The translations under genes were made by a program, and so were the position numbers. The notes beneath the pieces were generated by a model. That model was not told the origin of the DNA. It was given only the letters and a program-made list of their open reading frames with translations, and did no database searches. This document shows, in pieces, positions 33,840 to 42,439 of a DNA stretch of 51,156 bases (positions are counted from its first letter, which is position 1; each line of letters begins with the position of its first letter). Source of the DNA: JBBPYR01 sp038199755 (GTDB lineage: Bacteria > Chloroflexota > Ktedonobacteria > Ktedonobacterales > Ktedonobacteraceae); the NCBI GenBank assembly GCA_038199755.1, contig JBBPYR010000027.1, positions 1-51,156 on the forward strand. Direction: 5' to 3'.

Positions 33840-35138
33840 ATGTGTACTCGCTTATATGTTATGCAACGGGTTGGGTTATGCTTACTGCTAACTCTGCTGA
33901 CCGCGCTGACCGGATGCTCGTTCTCTGGTGGCACACCAACGCATTCGCAATTGACGCCTTCTAATAAAAATCAAGTTGCTGTACTTTCTGTTTCATCGGC
34001 ACCGATAGATACGGTGGCGGACCAGGTATTACACAATATGCAACTGCACTCGTGGAATCCTAATGCGCGTACCCATAATAAGGTAACAGGTGGCTTGTTC
34101 ATCAATTGGAAGATGGATAATCCACAGGTGACGAATACTGTACGCCCTAATGCAGATGGCAATCCCCAGCATAATCACGATCCACAGGTGGACCTGCTCT
34201 ATCTAATATCGCTGGCGGAATATCAGCAATTGCACCCCGCTGATCATAAGTATGATACAGAAGTGAGTCATACGACCCGGTTGGTACTGACCGATTTTCA
34301 GGATTATAATATTCCTAAAGGTTGGCCCTACTTCTACTTGCTTCGTGCTGGCACACTGCTCAATGACACGCAACTAATCAATGAGGCACATAGTGCGGCG
34401 AACAATTTTTATACTAACTGGTATGATCCGCAATTGAAGACTATTTATACTCGTGGTCATAAGCCAGGAGATTATAGCGTCGATCATACCTTTCAGAGTG
34501 CCGCGGCATTGATTGATGCCGGTATGCGTTGGCATATGCCTGTATGGGTGACTGCTGGCCAAAATACGCTGGCTCACCTGATCGATGTGACGCTAGACCC
34601 CAAGTATCACCAGTTTTATAATAGCATGATTGTGAGTAGTGATGGCAAAGATCGTGTCCAGAACTATCAAGCGAAGCCGAGCACGCAAGGAGAGGCGGTG
34701 CAGGCACTCTTGATTGCCTATGAGCTGACACATGAGCAACGCTACCTTACTGTCTCCACACAAGTGTTAGAGGCACTCTTCGGCTCAACTGGTCTTTGGG
34801 ATACAAATCGGGGTGGTTTTTACTTTGCTCTGGATATGGCACAAGGCAAACTGGTGAAGGATTATAAAGAAACACGCAGTCAAACTCTTGTCTTGATTGC
34901 CGTCAATCATTATAATCAATTGTCAAATCATCAACTCGCGCAGCAAGAGCTAGATCTTATTCATGTGCTGACCGATCATTTTTATCAGCATACTTATATG
35001 GGCTTCTTTTATCGTGTCGGCCCTGACTTCCAGATCTATGTCAGTCTTCCCCACGACGGCTTTGGTTACGAAGACTTCTTCACTACTGAGGCGATGGGAA
35101 GCGCGCTCGATGCACTGCAACAAACGGAAATGCGCTAG
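33840..35138 (+). CDS. Lipoprotein with glycosidase-like alpha-toroid
   Basis: A 432-aa protein. A lipoprotein signal is visible: MCTRLYVMQRVG then LCLLLTLLTALTGC, with the lipobox Cys at residue 26 (or 19 if translation begins at the ATG at 33861). The mature part resembles six-hairpin (alpha/alpha) toroid hydrolases in pattern: WPYFYLLRAGTLLNDTQLI, YSVDHTFQSAAALIDAGMRW, YQAKPSTQGEAVQALLIAY, GGFYFALDMAQGK, YKETRSQTLVLIAVNHY. Candidate catalytic acids cannot be fixed by eye. It begins 30 nt after the GT39 gene, the last of the row, and could trim or degrade the polymer made by the cluster. Confidence 0.55.
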   Translation: MCTRLYVMQRVGLCLLLTLLTALTGCSFSGGTPTHSQLTPSNKNQVAVLSVSSAPIDTVADQVLHNMQLHSWNPNARTHNKVTGGLFINWKMDNPQVTNTVRPNADGNPQHNHDPQVDLLYLISLAEYQQLHPADHKYDTEVSHTTRLVLTDFQDYNIPKGWPYFYLLRAGTLLNDTQLINEAHSAANNFYTNWYDPQLKTIYTRGHKPGDYSVDHTFQSAAALIDAGMRWHMPVWVTAGQNTLAHLIDVTLDPKYHQFYNSMIVSSDGKDRVQNYQAKPSTQGEAVQALLIAYELTHEQRYLTVSTQVLEALFGSTGLWDTNRGGFYFALDMAQGKLVKDYKETRSQTLVLIAVNHYNQLSNHQLAQQELDLIHVLTDHFYQHTYMGFFYRVGPDFQIYVSLPHDGFGYEDFFTTEAMGSALDALQQTEMR

Positions 35139-35148
35139 TCATAGCCAA

Positions 35149-35194
35149 GAGCTCAGGGCTTTGCTCACGATACTGTGAGCAGAGCCCTGGGCTC
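35149..35194. terminator. Terminator ending the glycosyltransferase row
   Basis: A 20-bp stem (35149-35168 with 35175-35194) with two G-U-type positions and a 6-nt loop, 10 nt after the lipoprotein stop. GTTGTTGTTAG follows. Confidence 0.75.
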
Positions 35195-35232
35195 GTTGTT
35201 GTTAGTGGTATCGTTCCCTTACTCACCTTTTC

Positions 35233-35261
35233 TTGACAAAGTGGCACCTGTTCCATACTAT
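35233..35261 (+). promoter_or_regulatory. Strong promoter of the ATPase/Toprim-like pair
   Basis: A perfect TTGACA (35233-35238) and TACTAT (35256-35261) are spaced by 17 nt, about 50 nt before the ATPase ATG. It is the best -35 match found by eye in this window. Confidence 0.6.
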
Positions 35262-35313
35262 AAAGCTAATGAGGTAACAGTATCTATTGGTTCAGAGAAA
35301 AGGCACAATTTCT

Positions 35314-36588
35314 ATGTTAAAACGCGTGAAGATTCAGGGCTATAAATCGCTGGTGGATGTAGAAGTCAACCTGCAACCACTGTGTGTATTATTCGGACCA
35401 AATGCCGCTGGCAAAAGTAATTTTCTTGATGCTTTGCAGCTGTTATCAAAGATAGTCTCTGCAAAAACGCTCAAGGATGCGTTTGACTATCCCTATCGGG
35501 GAACGCCTTTGGAATCTTTTACCTTTGGGGTAGAGGGTAAGCAAGGCTTGCTGCAACGCGAAAGAGTGTCTTTTTGCATAGAAGTGGATGTGGAACTTTC
35601 ACCATCTATTATTGAAGCTGTAAATAGCGATGTGAAGCAGATGGAGGGAGCTTATGTACCAGGGGATATACAGATAAAAGAAGAGTATTTACGGTATAGT
35701 TTGGAAGTAGCACTATCTCCTAAATTGGGTCTCCTCCGTATTGCAAATGAACATGTTACTGTGCTAGACAGAGACAGCAACGTGGAAAAGCCAAACGTAC
35801 TGCTTGCTTGGAACGAAAGTGAGCAGATTTTGCATGTAGAGGGCCGTCGTGCCTATCATGTTGACTATTTGGATCAAAGTGCCCTGACCAAGTCACTCTA
35901 TCTCAATCAGTCTCCTCATTTAGTGGCTTTGCAACGCGAAATAGAAAGCTGGTTATTCTTTGCTTTAGAGCCACGAGAACATATGCGTACACCAACTCCT
36001 GTAAAAGAAGTACGGCATATTGGTTTGATGGGAGAAGAGATTGCGGCTTTTTTCAATACATTACGTGCCTCAAATGAACGCCAATTTGATGCTGTAGAAA
36101 AAGCCCTACATGTGATGTTGCCATCTATTACAGGCATTGATGTGAGTGTAAATAGTATTGGTGATGTTGAATTGCTCTTGTTAGAAGGCCAGATCCCTAT
36201 TCCTATAGATCTACTGTCAGAGGGAACAATCCGTATTCTGGGGCTGTTAGCATTAAGTGGCTCAAAAGAGGAGCCTTCTTTGCTTTGTCTGGAGGAACCT
36301 GAAGCTGGTATTCATCCTGAACGTATTGATTTAGTTGCGAGGCTTCTCGAAACACAAGCTATGAGCGATACGCAAGTTATTGTAACTACCCATTCGCCTA
36401 TCTTGATAGATATAATTGCCGCTCGATCTTTGTACATTTGTCGCAAGGTGAATGGGCGCACAATGATTGACCCGTATTCAGCTTGGCAATATCCTGATAA
36501 TGCTCAGGTGCTCGAAGATGAAGAAGAAAGTGACTTACCAGAACTTACCGTTTCAGGGCGCCTTCTACGAGGTGACTTTAATGCATAA
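35314..36588 (+). CDS. AAA (ABC-like, AAA_15/AAA_21) ATPase, OLD/PARIS-type defence partner
   Basis: A 424-aa SMC/ABC-like ATPase. The N-terminus MLKRVKIQGYKSLVDVEVNL leads to Walker A FGPNAAGKSN (Lys34-Ser35). A long middle insertion is followed by the signature-like LLSEGTIRILGLLAL, Walker B SLLCLEEPEAGIHP (acidic pair near residue 327) and the H-loop VTTHSP. The layout matches ATPases of the OLD, Gabija, PARIS or Rlo classes. ATG 35314 is preferred to a TTG at 35287. Its end overlaps the next gene by eight bases. The DNA is visibly AT-richer (24 of 60 GC in the line from 35581) than the flanks, suggesting transfer. Confidence 0.8.
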   Translation: MLKRVKIQGYKSLVDVEVNLQPLCVLFGPNAAGKSNFLDALQLLSKIVSAKTLKDAFDYPYRGTPLESFTFGVEGKQGLLQRERVSFCIEVDVELSPSIIEAVNSDVKQMEGAYVPGDIQIKEEYLRYSLEVALSPKLGLLRIANEHVTVLDRDSNVEKPNVLLAWNESEQILHVEGRRAYHVDYLDQSALTKSLYLNQSPHLVALQREIESWLFFALEPREHMRTPTPVKEVRHIGLMGEEIAAFFNTLRASNERQFDAVEKALHVMLPSITGIDVSVNSIGDVELLLLEGQIPIPIDLLSEGTIRILGLLALSGSKEEPSLLCLEEPEAGIHPERIDLVARLLETQAMSDTQVIVTTHSPILIDIIAARSLYICRKVNGRTMIDPYSAWQYPDNAQVLEDEEESDLPELTVSGRLLRGDFNA

Positions 36589-37264
36589 GGTAGTACTTTT
36601 CGTAGAAGATACTGGACATAGGCTATTTATCGAAGCATTAATGAACCGAATGATAAGACTCTACAACGTAGAAATCGAATATAAGTTTGAAGCTGCAGTT
36701 GGTGGACATGGAGCGGTCATTACTGGCCTCAAACAATATATTCGTGATATGAGGCGTGATAAGAAAGGTGTTCCAAATCTCTTGATAGTTGCTATTGACG
36801 GAAATTGTAAAGGGTTTTCGGGGAAGAAACAAGAGATTGATAATGCTGTAAAAGGTTTTAACAACGAGCTGATTTGTGCAATTCCTGATCCTCATATTGA
36901 ACGTTGGTTACTGCTCGACTCAGCTGCTTTCAAAAAGGTTTTAGGCAAAGGATGTTCTGCTCCTATGCAGAAGTGTGAGCGCGATCTGTACAAGCGATTG
37001 CTGTTAGAAGCAGTGCGGAACGCAGGGATTGATCCTTACCTCGGCGGTGTAGAGTATACAGAGGCCATCGTCAACGCCATGAATTTAGATTACCTCGAAC
37101 GTATTGGTGACTCGTTGAGTCGATTTCTAAAAGAGCTACGCCAGAAGTTTCAAGAGTGGGAGCGTGAGCAACAAAGGGGTGGCCAGCAGGTTCGAGAGCA
37201 GGAGGCCGCTTATGATGCACCTTCTGTAGTGGCTGAGCTGCCTACTGATATTCCGCCTACATAG
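36581..37264 (+). CDS. Toprim/DUF4276-like partner of the ATPase
   Basis: A 227-aa protein. It opens as a Toprim-type strand-acid (MHKVVLFVEDTGHRLFIEAL, Glu9), followed by GGHGAVITGLKQYI and a second acidic site VAIDGNC (Asp73). IPDPHIERWLLL resembles the DUF4276/RloB pattern (PCxExWLL). The C-terminal 60 residues are charged helices. GAGGTGA (36568-36574) and the eight-base overlap with the ATPase stop show that ATG 36581 is the start; the frame opens much earlier but those codons lie in the ATPase gene. A nuclease or effector partner in an anti-phage system is the likely role, by analogy with AriA/AriB and RloA/RloB. A second metal-binding acid (DxD) is not obvious; here the motif reads DGN. 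Confidence 0.6.
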   Translation: MHKVVLFVEDTGHRLFIEALMNRMIRLYNVEIEYKFEAAVGGHGAVITGLKQYIRDMRRDKKGVPNLLIVAIDGNCKGFSGKKQEIDNAVKGFNNELICAIPDPHIERWLLLDSAAFKKVLGKGCSAPMQKCERDLYKRLLLEAVRNAGIDPYLGGVEYTEAIVNAMNLDYLERIGDSLSRFLKELRQKFQEWEREQQRGGQQVREQEAAYDAPSVVAELPTDIPPT

Positions 37265-37267
37265 CTA

Positions 37268-37276
37268 TGGTACAAT
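37268..37276 (+). promoter_or_regulatory. Extended -10 candidate for the mutase gene
   Basis: TGG followed by TACAAT (37268-37276) matches the extended -10 pattern TGnTATAAT. No good -35 is 17 nt upstream. It lies 5 nt after the Toprim-like gene's stop. Confidence 0.3.
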
Positions 37277-37357
37277 AGAAGATAGTACATTGTAGTCCAT
37301 ACATCGACAAAAAGAACAAACAAAAGCATACCCCACCAATAGAGGAGAGAACGCATC

Positions 37358-39088
37358 ATGCTCGAGCAAAAATCGGCAGCGTCAACGGAGCCTGTTGTCG
37401 AACAAGGCACACTGTTTGATGCCGCAGAGCTAGCACGCCTTACCGTGAAGCAAAATCAGTGGGAACAAACCACCGTCAAAAAATCGCTGGAGCGTATGCC
37501 AGAGCAGGACAATTTGATGACCACCTCCAGCGTTCCCATTCGACGCCTCTACACGCCACAGGATGGTGCGGGCCTGGATTATAGCCGCGATATTGGCTTG
37601 CCCGGCGAATATCCCTATACGCGTGGTGTGCAACCGACGATGTATCGCGCCAAGCCTTGGACCATGCGGATGTTCGCAGGCTTTGGCACCGCCGAAGACA
37701 CCAATAAACGCTTCAAATATCTCTTGAAACAGGGGCAGACGGGCCTCTCCACCGCGTTCGATATGGCAACCCTCTATGGTTATGATACCGATCATCCCCT
37801 GGCATCAGGCGAGTTTGGCAAGTGTGGGGTCGCCGTGTCCTCACTGGCAGACATGGAAATACTATTCGATGGCCTACCACTCGATAAGATCACCACGTCG
37901 ATGACCATTAACAGTCCAGCCTCGGTGATCTGGGCTATGTATATCGTCAATGCGGAGAAACGCGGTTTTCCGATGGCCTCGCTCGGCGGCACGTTGCAAA
38001 ATGATATTCTCAAGGAATATAGCGCCCAGAAAGAGTTCCTTTTCCCGCCGGAGCCATCGCTGCGCCTGGTGGTGGACACCATCGAGTTTGGCACCCGCCA
38101 TATGCCCAAGTGGAACACCATCAGCATCAGTGGCTATCACATTCGCGAGGCGGGCGCGACGGCGGTGCAGGAACTGGCCTTCACGATTGCCGATGGTCTT
38201 GCCTATGTGGACGCAACGCTCGAACGCGGCTTGAAGATAGACGAGTTCGCGCCACGCCTCTCCTTTTTCTTCGATGTCCATAATGATTTCTTCGAGGAGA
38301 TCGCCAAGTTCCGCGCCGGACGCCGCATCTGGGCAAAACTGATGCGCGAACGCTATGGCGCGAAGGATCCGCGTTCATGGCTGATGCGCTGCCACGCCCA
38401 AACGGCGGGTGTCTCGTTGACGGCGCAACAGCCCGACAACAACATCGTTCGTACCACTTTGCAAGCTCTGGCCGCTGTGCTCGGTGGCACCAACTCGTTA
38501 CACACCAATTCGCTTGACGAGGCTCTAGCCCTACCCACTGAACGCGCCGCCTTGATTGCTCTGCGTACCCAGCAGGTCATCGCCAGTGAAAGCGGCGTGG
38601 TCAACACCGTTGACCCGCTCGGCGGCTCCTACTTTGTTGAGGCCTTGACCGACGAAACTGAGCGTGCCACGATGGATTATCTGAACCGCATCGATACACT
38701 CGGCGGCGTGATGGCCTGTGTCAAGAATGGCTTCTTCCAGCGCGAGATTGCCGAGTCCGCCTATCGCTATCAGCAGGAGATCGACCAGCACCTGCGTACT
38801 ATCGTCGGCGTCAATGACTACGTGTCGAATGAAGGGGTCAAGGTGCCCACGCTCTACGTAGACTATGTTGGCGAGAAGGCGCACCTTGAACGCCTCAACC
38901 GCGTGCGTCGTGAGCGCGATCAGGAAGCGGTCAAACGCTCACTTGACCATCTTACGCGCGTGACAGCAAGCACAGAAAATACCATGCCCGCCATCATCGA
39001 AGCCGTGCGCGCCTATGCCACTCTCGGCGAGATCATGGGCGTCTTCCGCCAGGTGTTCGGGGAGTATATGGAACCCGCGGTGTTCTAG
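37358..39088 (+). CDS. Methylmalonyl-CoA mutase-type catalytic subunit, without B12-binding domain
   Basis: A 576-aa protein matching the TIM-barrel part of the acyl-CoA mutase family: GEYPYTRGVQPTMYRAKPWT, MRMFAGFGTAEDTN, GQTGLSTAFDMATLYGYD, ISISGYHIREAGATAVQE and TAGVSLTAQQPDNNIVRT. It stops after the barrel, so the cobalamin-binding domain (about 130 residues with DxHxxG) must come from a separate small protein, which is not in this window. It could be methylmalonyl-CoA or another acyl-CoA mutase. AGGAG precedes the ATG at 37358. Confidence 0.9.
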   Translation: MLEQKSAASTEPVVEQGTLFDAAELARLTVKQNQWEQTTVKKSLERMPEQDNLMTTSSVPIRRLYTPQDGAGLDYSRDIGLPGEYPYTRGVQPTMYRAKPWTMRMFAGFGTAEDTNKRFKYLLKQGQTGLSTAFDMATLYGYDTDHPLASGEFGKCGVAVSSLADMEILFDGLPLDKITTSMTINSPASVIWAMYIVNAEKRGFPMASLGGTLQNDILKEYSAQKEFLFPPEPSLRLVVDTIEFGTRHMPKWNTISISGYHIREAGATAVQELAFTIADGLAYVDATLERGLKIDEFAPRLSFFFDVHNDFFEEIAKFRAGRRIWAKLMRERYGAKDPRSWLMRCHAQTAGVSLTAQQPDNNIVRTTLQALAAVLGGTNSLHTNSLDEALALPTERAALIALRTQQVIASESGVVNTVDPLGGSYFVEALTDETERATMDYLNRIDTLGGVMACVKNGFFQREIAESAYRYQQEIDQHLRTIVGVNDYVSNEGVKVPTLYVDYVGEKAHLERLNRVRRERDQEAVKRSLDHLTRVTASTENTMPAIIEAVRAYATLGEIMGVFRQVFGEYMEPAVF

Positions 39089-39110
39089 AATAAAGACGCT
39101 GCCGCAATCC

Positions 39111-39355
39111 GTAGGGACCAGCTTGAGCGGACGATTCAGTAGGGGCGGGGGCGGCGGACGAGGAGGGGCTGGGACCCTTGGGTCGCCCGTGCCGGCAATA
39201 CCCCCCCTTTTTTGGGCGTTTGCCCCACCCCACGGGCGACCCAAGGGTCCCTTCCACCCGTCCTCACCACCCCCGCCCCTACTGAAACGAGCGTTCCCAC
39301 CACCTCAGCCATTCTTAGGTTGATGTCTCTTGGACGCGTTCAAGCTGGTCCCTAC
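39111..39355. repeat. Nested palindrome between the mutase and HicB genes
   Basis: Outer arms GTAGGGACCAGCTTGA (39111-39126) and its complement (39340-39355) are perfect over 16 bp. Inside lies a second palindrome: arms 39137-39151 with 39270-39284 (15 bp) and 39171-39191 with 39231-39251 (21 bp). The right outer arm supplies the TAG stop of the HicB-like gene (39352-39354). It may serve as a terminator for both convergent genes, but the nested build suggests one element inside another. Confidence 0.7.
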
Positions 39356-39588
39356 AGCATATTCTGTGCTTGTGCTTCTTCAATGTCGGGAAGAGGAAAA
39401 TTGAGGGTGATACGCAGTGAAATCCATCCTTCCAACACTTCCTCTAATTCATGTTGGCATGCTTCCAAGGTAGGTGCATTTGCATAGACTCCCTCGAAAC
39501 CAGCAATTTCTCCAGAGAAACTGCTGTCACTCGGCAAAATTTCGTATTTGGCTCTTTTCATTGCGGCTTTAATATACGGCTCTAGCAT
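39352..39588 (-). CDS. HicB-like antitoxin-fold protein, without HicA
   Basis: A 78-aa protein with the partial RNase H-like fold of HicB: YEILPSDSSFSGEIAGFEGVYANA, then ACQHELEEVLEGWISLRI. GAGGA (complement of 39598-39602) precedes the start. No HicA toxin frame is found on either side, so it is an orphan of a group common in bacteria. Its last codon and stop adjoin a palindromic element. Confidence 0.75.
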   Translation of the reverse strand: MLEPYIKAAMKRAKYEILPSDSSFSGEIAGFEGVYANAPTLEACQHELEEVLEGWISLRITLNFPLPDIEEAQAQNML

Positions 39589-39692
39589 GGGTTTCGATCC
39601 TCTTTATTTTTTCTCCCATTATATACGTTTCTATAAGATGTCTTGTTTTTTTCTCTTCACTATGTTTCAATAAACACAAAGGAGAAGGAGGG

Positions 39693-40589
39693 ATGCCAAA
39701 CATGTCAGGGCTGATAATGCGGCAGACGGTCAATGCCGAGGAAATTGCCGCGATAGAACAGCTTATCGCCGTTTGCAACGCGTATGAGCATTTGAAAATG
39801 CGTGTGTTTATCAGAATGTTGCAGGAGCGTCCGGGAACGAGTACAAATGATTTTCTCTATTATGACGATGATGGGTCGCTGATCGGCTACTTGTGCTTGA
39901 CGACCTGGGGCGAGGTGGAAAAAGAGTTGATGGCAATAGTAGATCCAGCCCATCGGCGCAAGGGTATCTTTCGCTTGCTGCTGGAGAAGGCACGGCAGGA
40001 GTTTGTGGCCGAAGGTGGCAAGTATTTTACTATTGTGTGTGAATGCACCTCACAGTCGGGCGCAGCTACGATGAAGGCAATGCGGATTGCGCTCAATTTC
40101 TCAGAGCACGAGATGCATCTGGGGACGTTCAAGGCCAAGAACACCTTTGATGATCGGCTCACCTTTCGTCAGGCGACAACGGGGGATGTTGACGCAGTCG
40201 CCAAAATTCTGATGGAGGACGATGTGAGCGAGGAGTCTGCCCACGCGATCGTGGCCCGCTGGCTACAGGACGGCAAGAATCGCATCTACCTAGCGACGCT
40301 CGGCGGCCAAGACTTGGGATGTGATGAGCCGGTGGGTACGTTGCGGCTAGAGGACATGGGACGGGCGAATGAGCTTGGCATCTACGGTTTCGTGGTGCGT
40401 CCAGACTATCGCGGCAAGGGCTATGGCCGGCAAATGCTGGAGGAGTGTATCCGCATTGCACGTGCCAACGGGCCAGTCGATGTGATGTTGGATGTGGATG
40501 CTAGCAACACACGCGCCTTCAACCTCTATCACTCGGCGGGCTTTGAGATCAAAACAACCTATGATTATTATCACTTTGAGGTGCTATAA
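39693..40589 (+). CDS. Tandem GNAT acetyltransferase
   Basis: A 298-aa protein with two GNAT-like halves. The N-terminal half (about 1-150) has DDDGSLIGYLCLTTWGEVEK and the acetyl-CoA loop VDPAHRRKGIFRLLLEKA. The C-terminal half (about 155-298) has VVRPDYRGKGYGRQML, with the classical RxxGxG motif, and VDASNTRAFNLYHSAGFEI. The substrate is unknown. GGAGAAGGAGGG precedes the ATG at 39693. Its stop is immediately followed by the start of prmA, so the two form an operon. Confidence 0.85.
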   Translation: MPNMSGLIMRQTVNAEEIAAIEQLIAVCNAYEHLKMRVFIRMLQERPGTSTNDFLYYDDDGSLIGYLCLTTWGEVEKELMAIVDPAHRRKGIFRLLLEKARQEFVAEGGKYFTIVCECTSQSGAATMKAMRIALNFSEHEMHLGTFKAKNTFDDRLTFRQATTGDVDAVAKILMEDDVSEESAHAIVARWLQDGKNRIYLATLGGQDLGCDEPVGTLRLEDMGRANELGIYGFVVRPDYRGKGYGRQMLEECIRIARANGPVDVMLDVDASNTRAFNLYHSAGFEIKTTYDYYHFEVL

Positions 40590-41513
40590 ATGCGCTGGTT
40601 AGAGTTAACCGTCCAGTCACATCCAGAGGCGGTGGAGTCCGTCAGCGAGCTATTGAGCCGCTATACGACCGAAGGCATTGCTATCGAGGAGCCAATTGAA
40701 CTGATCGACGAGGGGCAGGAGTATCGCGTGTTGCCGGGAAAGCCCGTGCTAGTGCATGCCTACCTGCCTATGGATGGTAAAGAGACAGAGATGCAGCAAC
40801 GGGTCGCGGAAGGTTTGTGGCACCTGTCGAGCCTGGGCGACCATTTCGTAGGCGAATTGAGCACTCGCGAGGTCAACGAAGAGGATTGGGCCAATGCCTG
40901 GAAAGAATATTTTCATGTGACGCACATCGGGCGGCGGCTCGTGATTCGCCCATCTTGGCGTGAATATACGCCTAAAGCACATGAGGTAGTCTTGACGCTT
41001 GACCCTGGCATGGCCTTTGGCACGGGTCTCCATCCCACGACGCGCATGTGCCTTGAAGAGCTAGAGAAGCGTGTGCGCCCCAGTATGCGCGTGCTGGATG
41101 TAGGCACCGGCTCCGGCATTCTGGCCATCGCCGCCGCCAAACTGGGTGCCGCCAGCGTCCACGCCATCGATAATAGCAGCGTCGCTGCCGAGAGTGCCGC
41201 CCAGAACGCCTCCATGAATGGACTCAGCGATCAGATTCAAGTGGTGCTCGGTGTGCTGGACGAGGCGGAGGCGGCGCGTATGGCGGGCCAATATGATCTC
41301 GTGGTTGCCAACATCATCGCGCACATTATCGGCTCCATCGCGCCACAACTCGCGCAAACCCTCGCACCCACTGGCCTGCTCGTCGTGAGCGGTATCATCG
41401 AGGCCCGTCGCCCCGATGGTGAAATCCCTCTGCTCGCGGCTGGCCTCGAACTGGTGGAACAAGCTAACATCGACGATTGGTTCGCGCTCGTGTATCGCAA
41501 GAAACAAGGATAA
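40590..41513 (+). CDS. prmA: Ribosomal protein L11 methyltransferase
   Basis: A 307-aa SAM-dependent methyltransferase. The N-terminal substrate domain starts MRWLELTVQSHPEAVESVSE. The catalytic domain shows LDPGMAFGTGLHPTTRMCLE, which is diagnostic for PrmA, and motif I VLDVGTGSGILAIAAAKLGA, then VVANIIAHII as motif IV. It trimethylates ribosomal protein L11. The start codon abuts the stop of the GNAT gene. A large palindrome and then rsmE follow, a neighbourhood common for prmA. Confidence 0.95.
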   Translation: MRWLELTVQSHPEAVESVSELLSRYTTEGIAIEEPIELIDEGQEYRVLPGKPVLVHAYLPMDGKETEMQQRVAEGLWHLSSLGDHFVGELSTREVNEEDWANAWKEYFHVTHIGRRLVIRPSWREYTPKAHEVVLTLDPGMAFGTGLHPTTRMCLEELEKRVRPSMRVLDVGTGSGILAIAAAKLGAASVHAIDNSSVAAESAAQNASMNGLSDQIQVVLGVLDEAEAARMAGQYDLVVANIIAHIIGSIAPQLAQTLAPTGLLVVSGIIEARRPDGEIPLLAAGLELVEQANIDDWFALVYRKKQG

Positions 41514-41536
41514 TAATGGATGCTATTAATTTTTTG

Positions 41537-41634
41537 GCATGGCGACCGCAAGGGATCGCCACTACCATATACGGCAGAACCGCCTATAGAGCGCATTCGC
41601 GTATGGTAGTGGCGATCCCTTGCGGTCGCCATGC
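41537..41634. repeat. 33-bp perfect inverted repeat between prmA and rsmE
   Basis: Arms 41537-41569 and 41602-41634 are perfectly complementary, with a 32-nt loop. Each arm itself contains a smaller hairpin, GGCGATCC-CTTGC-GGTCGCC or its complement, so the element is a palindrome of palindromes. It begins 24 nt after prmA. It could act as a terminator or be an inserted repeat. Confidence 0.75.
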
Positions 41635-41659
41635 TCATTTGTCCGCAGCGTAGGTATAT

Positions 41660-42439
41660 ATGCACCGCTTTTTCATAACAGACAACCCCATGCTGAATAC
41701 TGCCCATGTGGGCACACAAATTGAGCTGCCCGACAAAATCGCGCATCAGGTGCGTGATGTGTTGCGACTGGCCGTGGGCGAACAACTGCTCTTGCTGGAC
41801 AATAGCGGCGAGGAATGGCTGTGCGCGGTTCTCAAAACGGGCCGCATCGGGGTAGATGTGGAGGTGCGTGAGCGGCGTGTGGGCAAAAGCGAGTCACAGG
41901 TGCAGATCGTGCTGTGTCAGGGATTGATGAAATCAGCGCGTTTTGAATGGGTGCTAGAAAAAGGCACTGAACTAGGTGTCTCGACCTTTGTGCCTACGCT
42001 GTGTCGCCGCTCGATGGCTGGCTTAGAAGATGCTGGCACGGCCAAAATACAGCGTTGGCAGCGCATCATTCAGGAAGCTGCCGAGCAATGTGGGCGGGCG
42101 CGTGTGCCGGAACTACAAGCCATTCGTCCGCTCATGCATGCCCTCAACGATATTCCCAGCACTGCTCTCGCCCTGATACCATGGGAGGAGGAGCATGGGC
42201 GCAGCTTGCACGAGGCATTGAGTGCTTATAAAGCAAAGCAGGCCAAGCTGGATACACGCGGGCCGATCACGGTGGTGTTGTTTATCGGGCCAGAGGGTGG
42301 TTTGATAACTGAAGAGGTGACGCTAGCACAGCGGCGCGGCGTGCAGGTGGTCACGCTCGGCCCGCGCATCCTGCGTGCCGAAACCGCAGCCCTCGCAGCC
42401 GTTGCCAACGTGATGTATGAAATGGAGAGGTACCCATAA
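41660..42439 (+). CDS. rsmE: 16S rRNA (uracil-1498-N3)-methyltransferase
   Basis: A 259-aa SPOUT methyltransferase. The N-terminal PUA-like part (MHRFFITDNPM, EEWLCAVLKTGR) is followed by the catalytic knot: GLMKSARFEWVLEKGTELGV, FIGPEGGLITEEV, and the last helix GPRILRAETAALAAVANVMY. It methylates U1498 of 16S rRNA. The ribosome-binding site is weak. Its stop codon lies inside a 27-bp palindrome. Confidence 0.95.
   Translation: MHRFFITDNPMLNTAHVGTQIELPDKIAHQVRDVLRLAVGEQLLLLDNSGEEWLCAVLKTGRIGVDVEVRERRVGKSESQVQIVLCQGLMKSARFEWVLEKGTELGVSTFVPTLCRRSMAGLEDAGTAKIQRWQRIIQEAAEQCGRARVPELQAIRPLMHALNDIPSTALALIPWEEEHGRSLHEALSAYKAKQAKLDTRGPITVVLFIGPEGGLITEEVTLAQRRGVQVVTLGPRILRAETAALAAVANVMYEMERYP

Noticed and set aside
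39089..39692. A HicA toxin gene next to the HicB-like gene
   Set aside because: No frame of 55-80 codons with a HicA pattern is present on either side; the flanks are a palindrome and the GNAT leader.
41061..41785. Two minus-strand open frames of 148 and 182 aa across prmA and rsmE
   Set aside because: Both lie opposite clearly recognised methyltransferase genes and show no family pattern.
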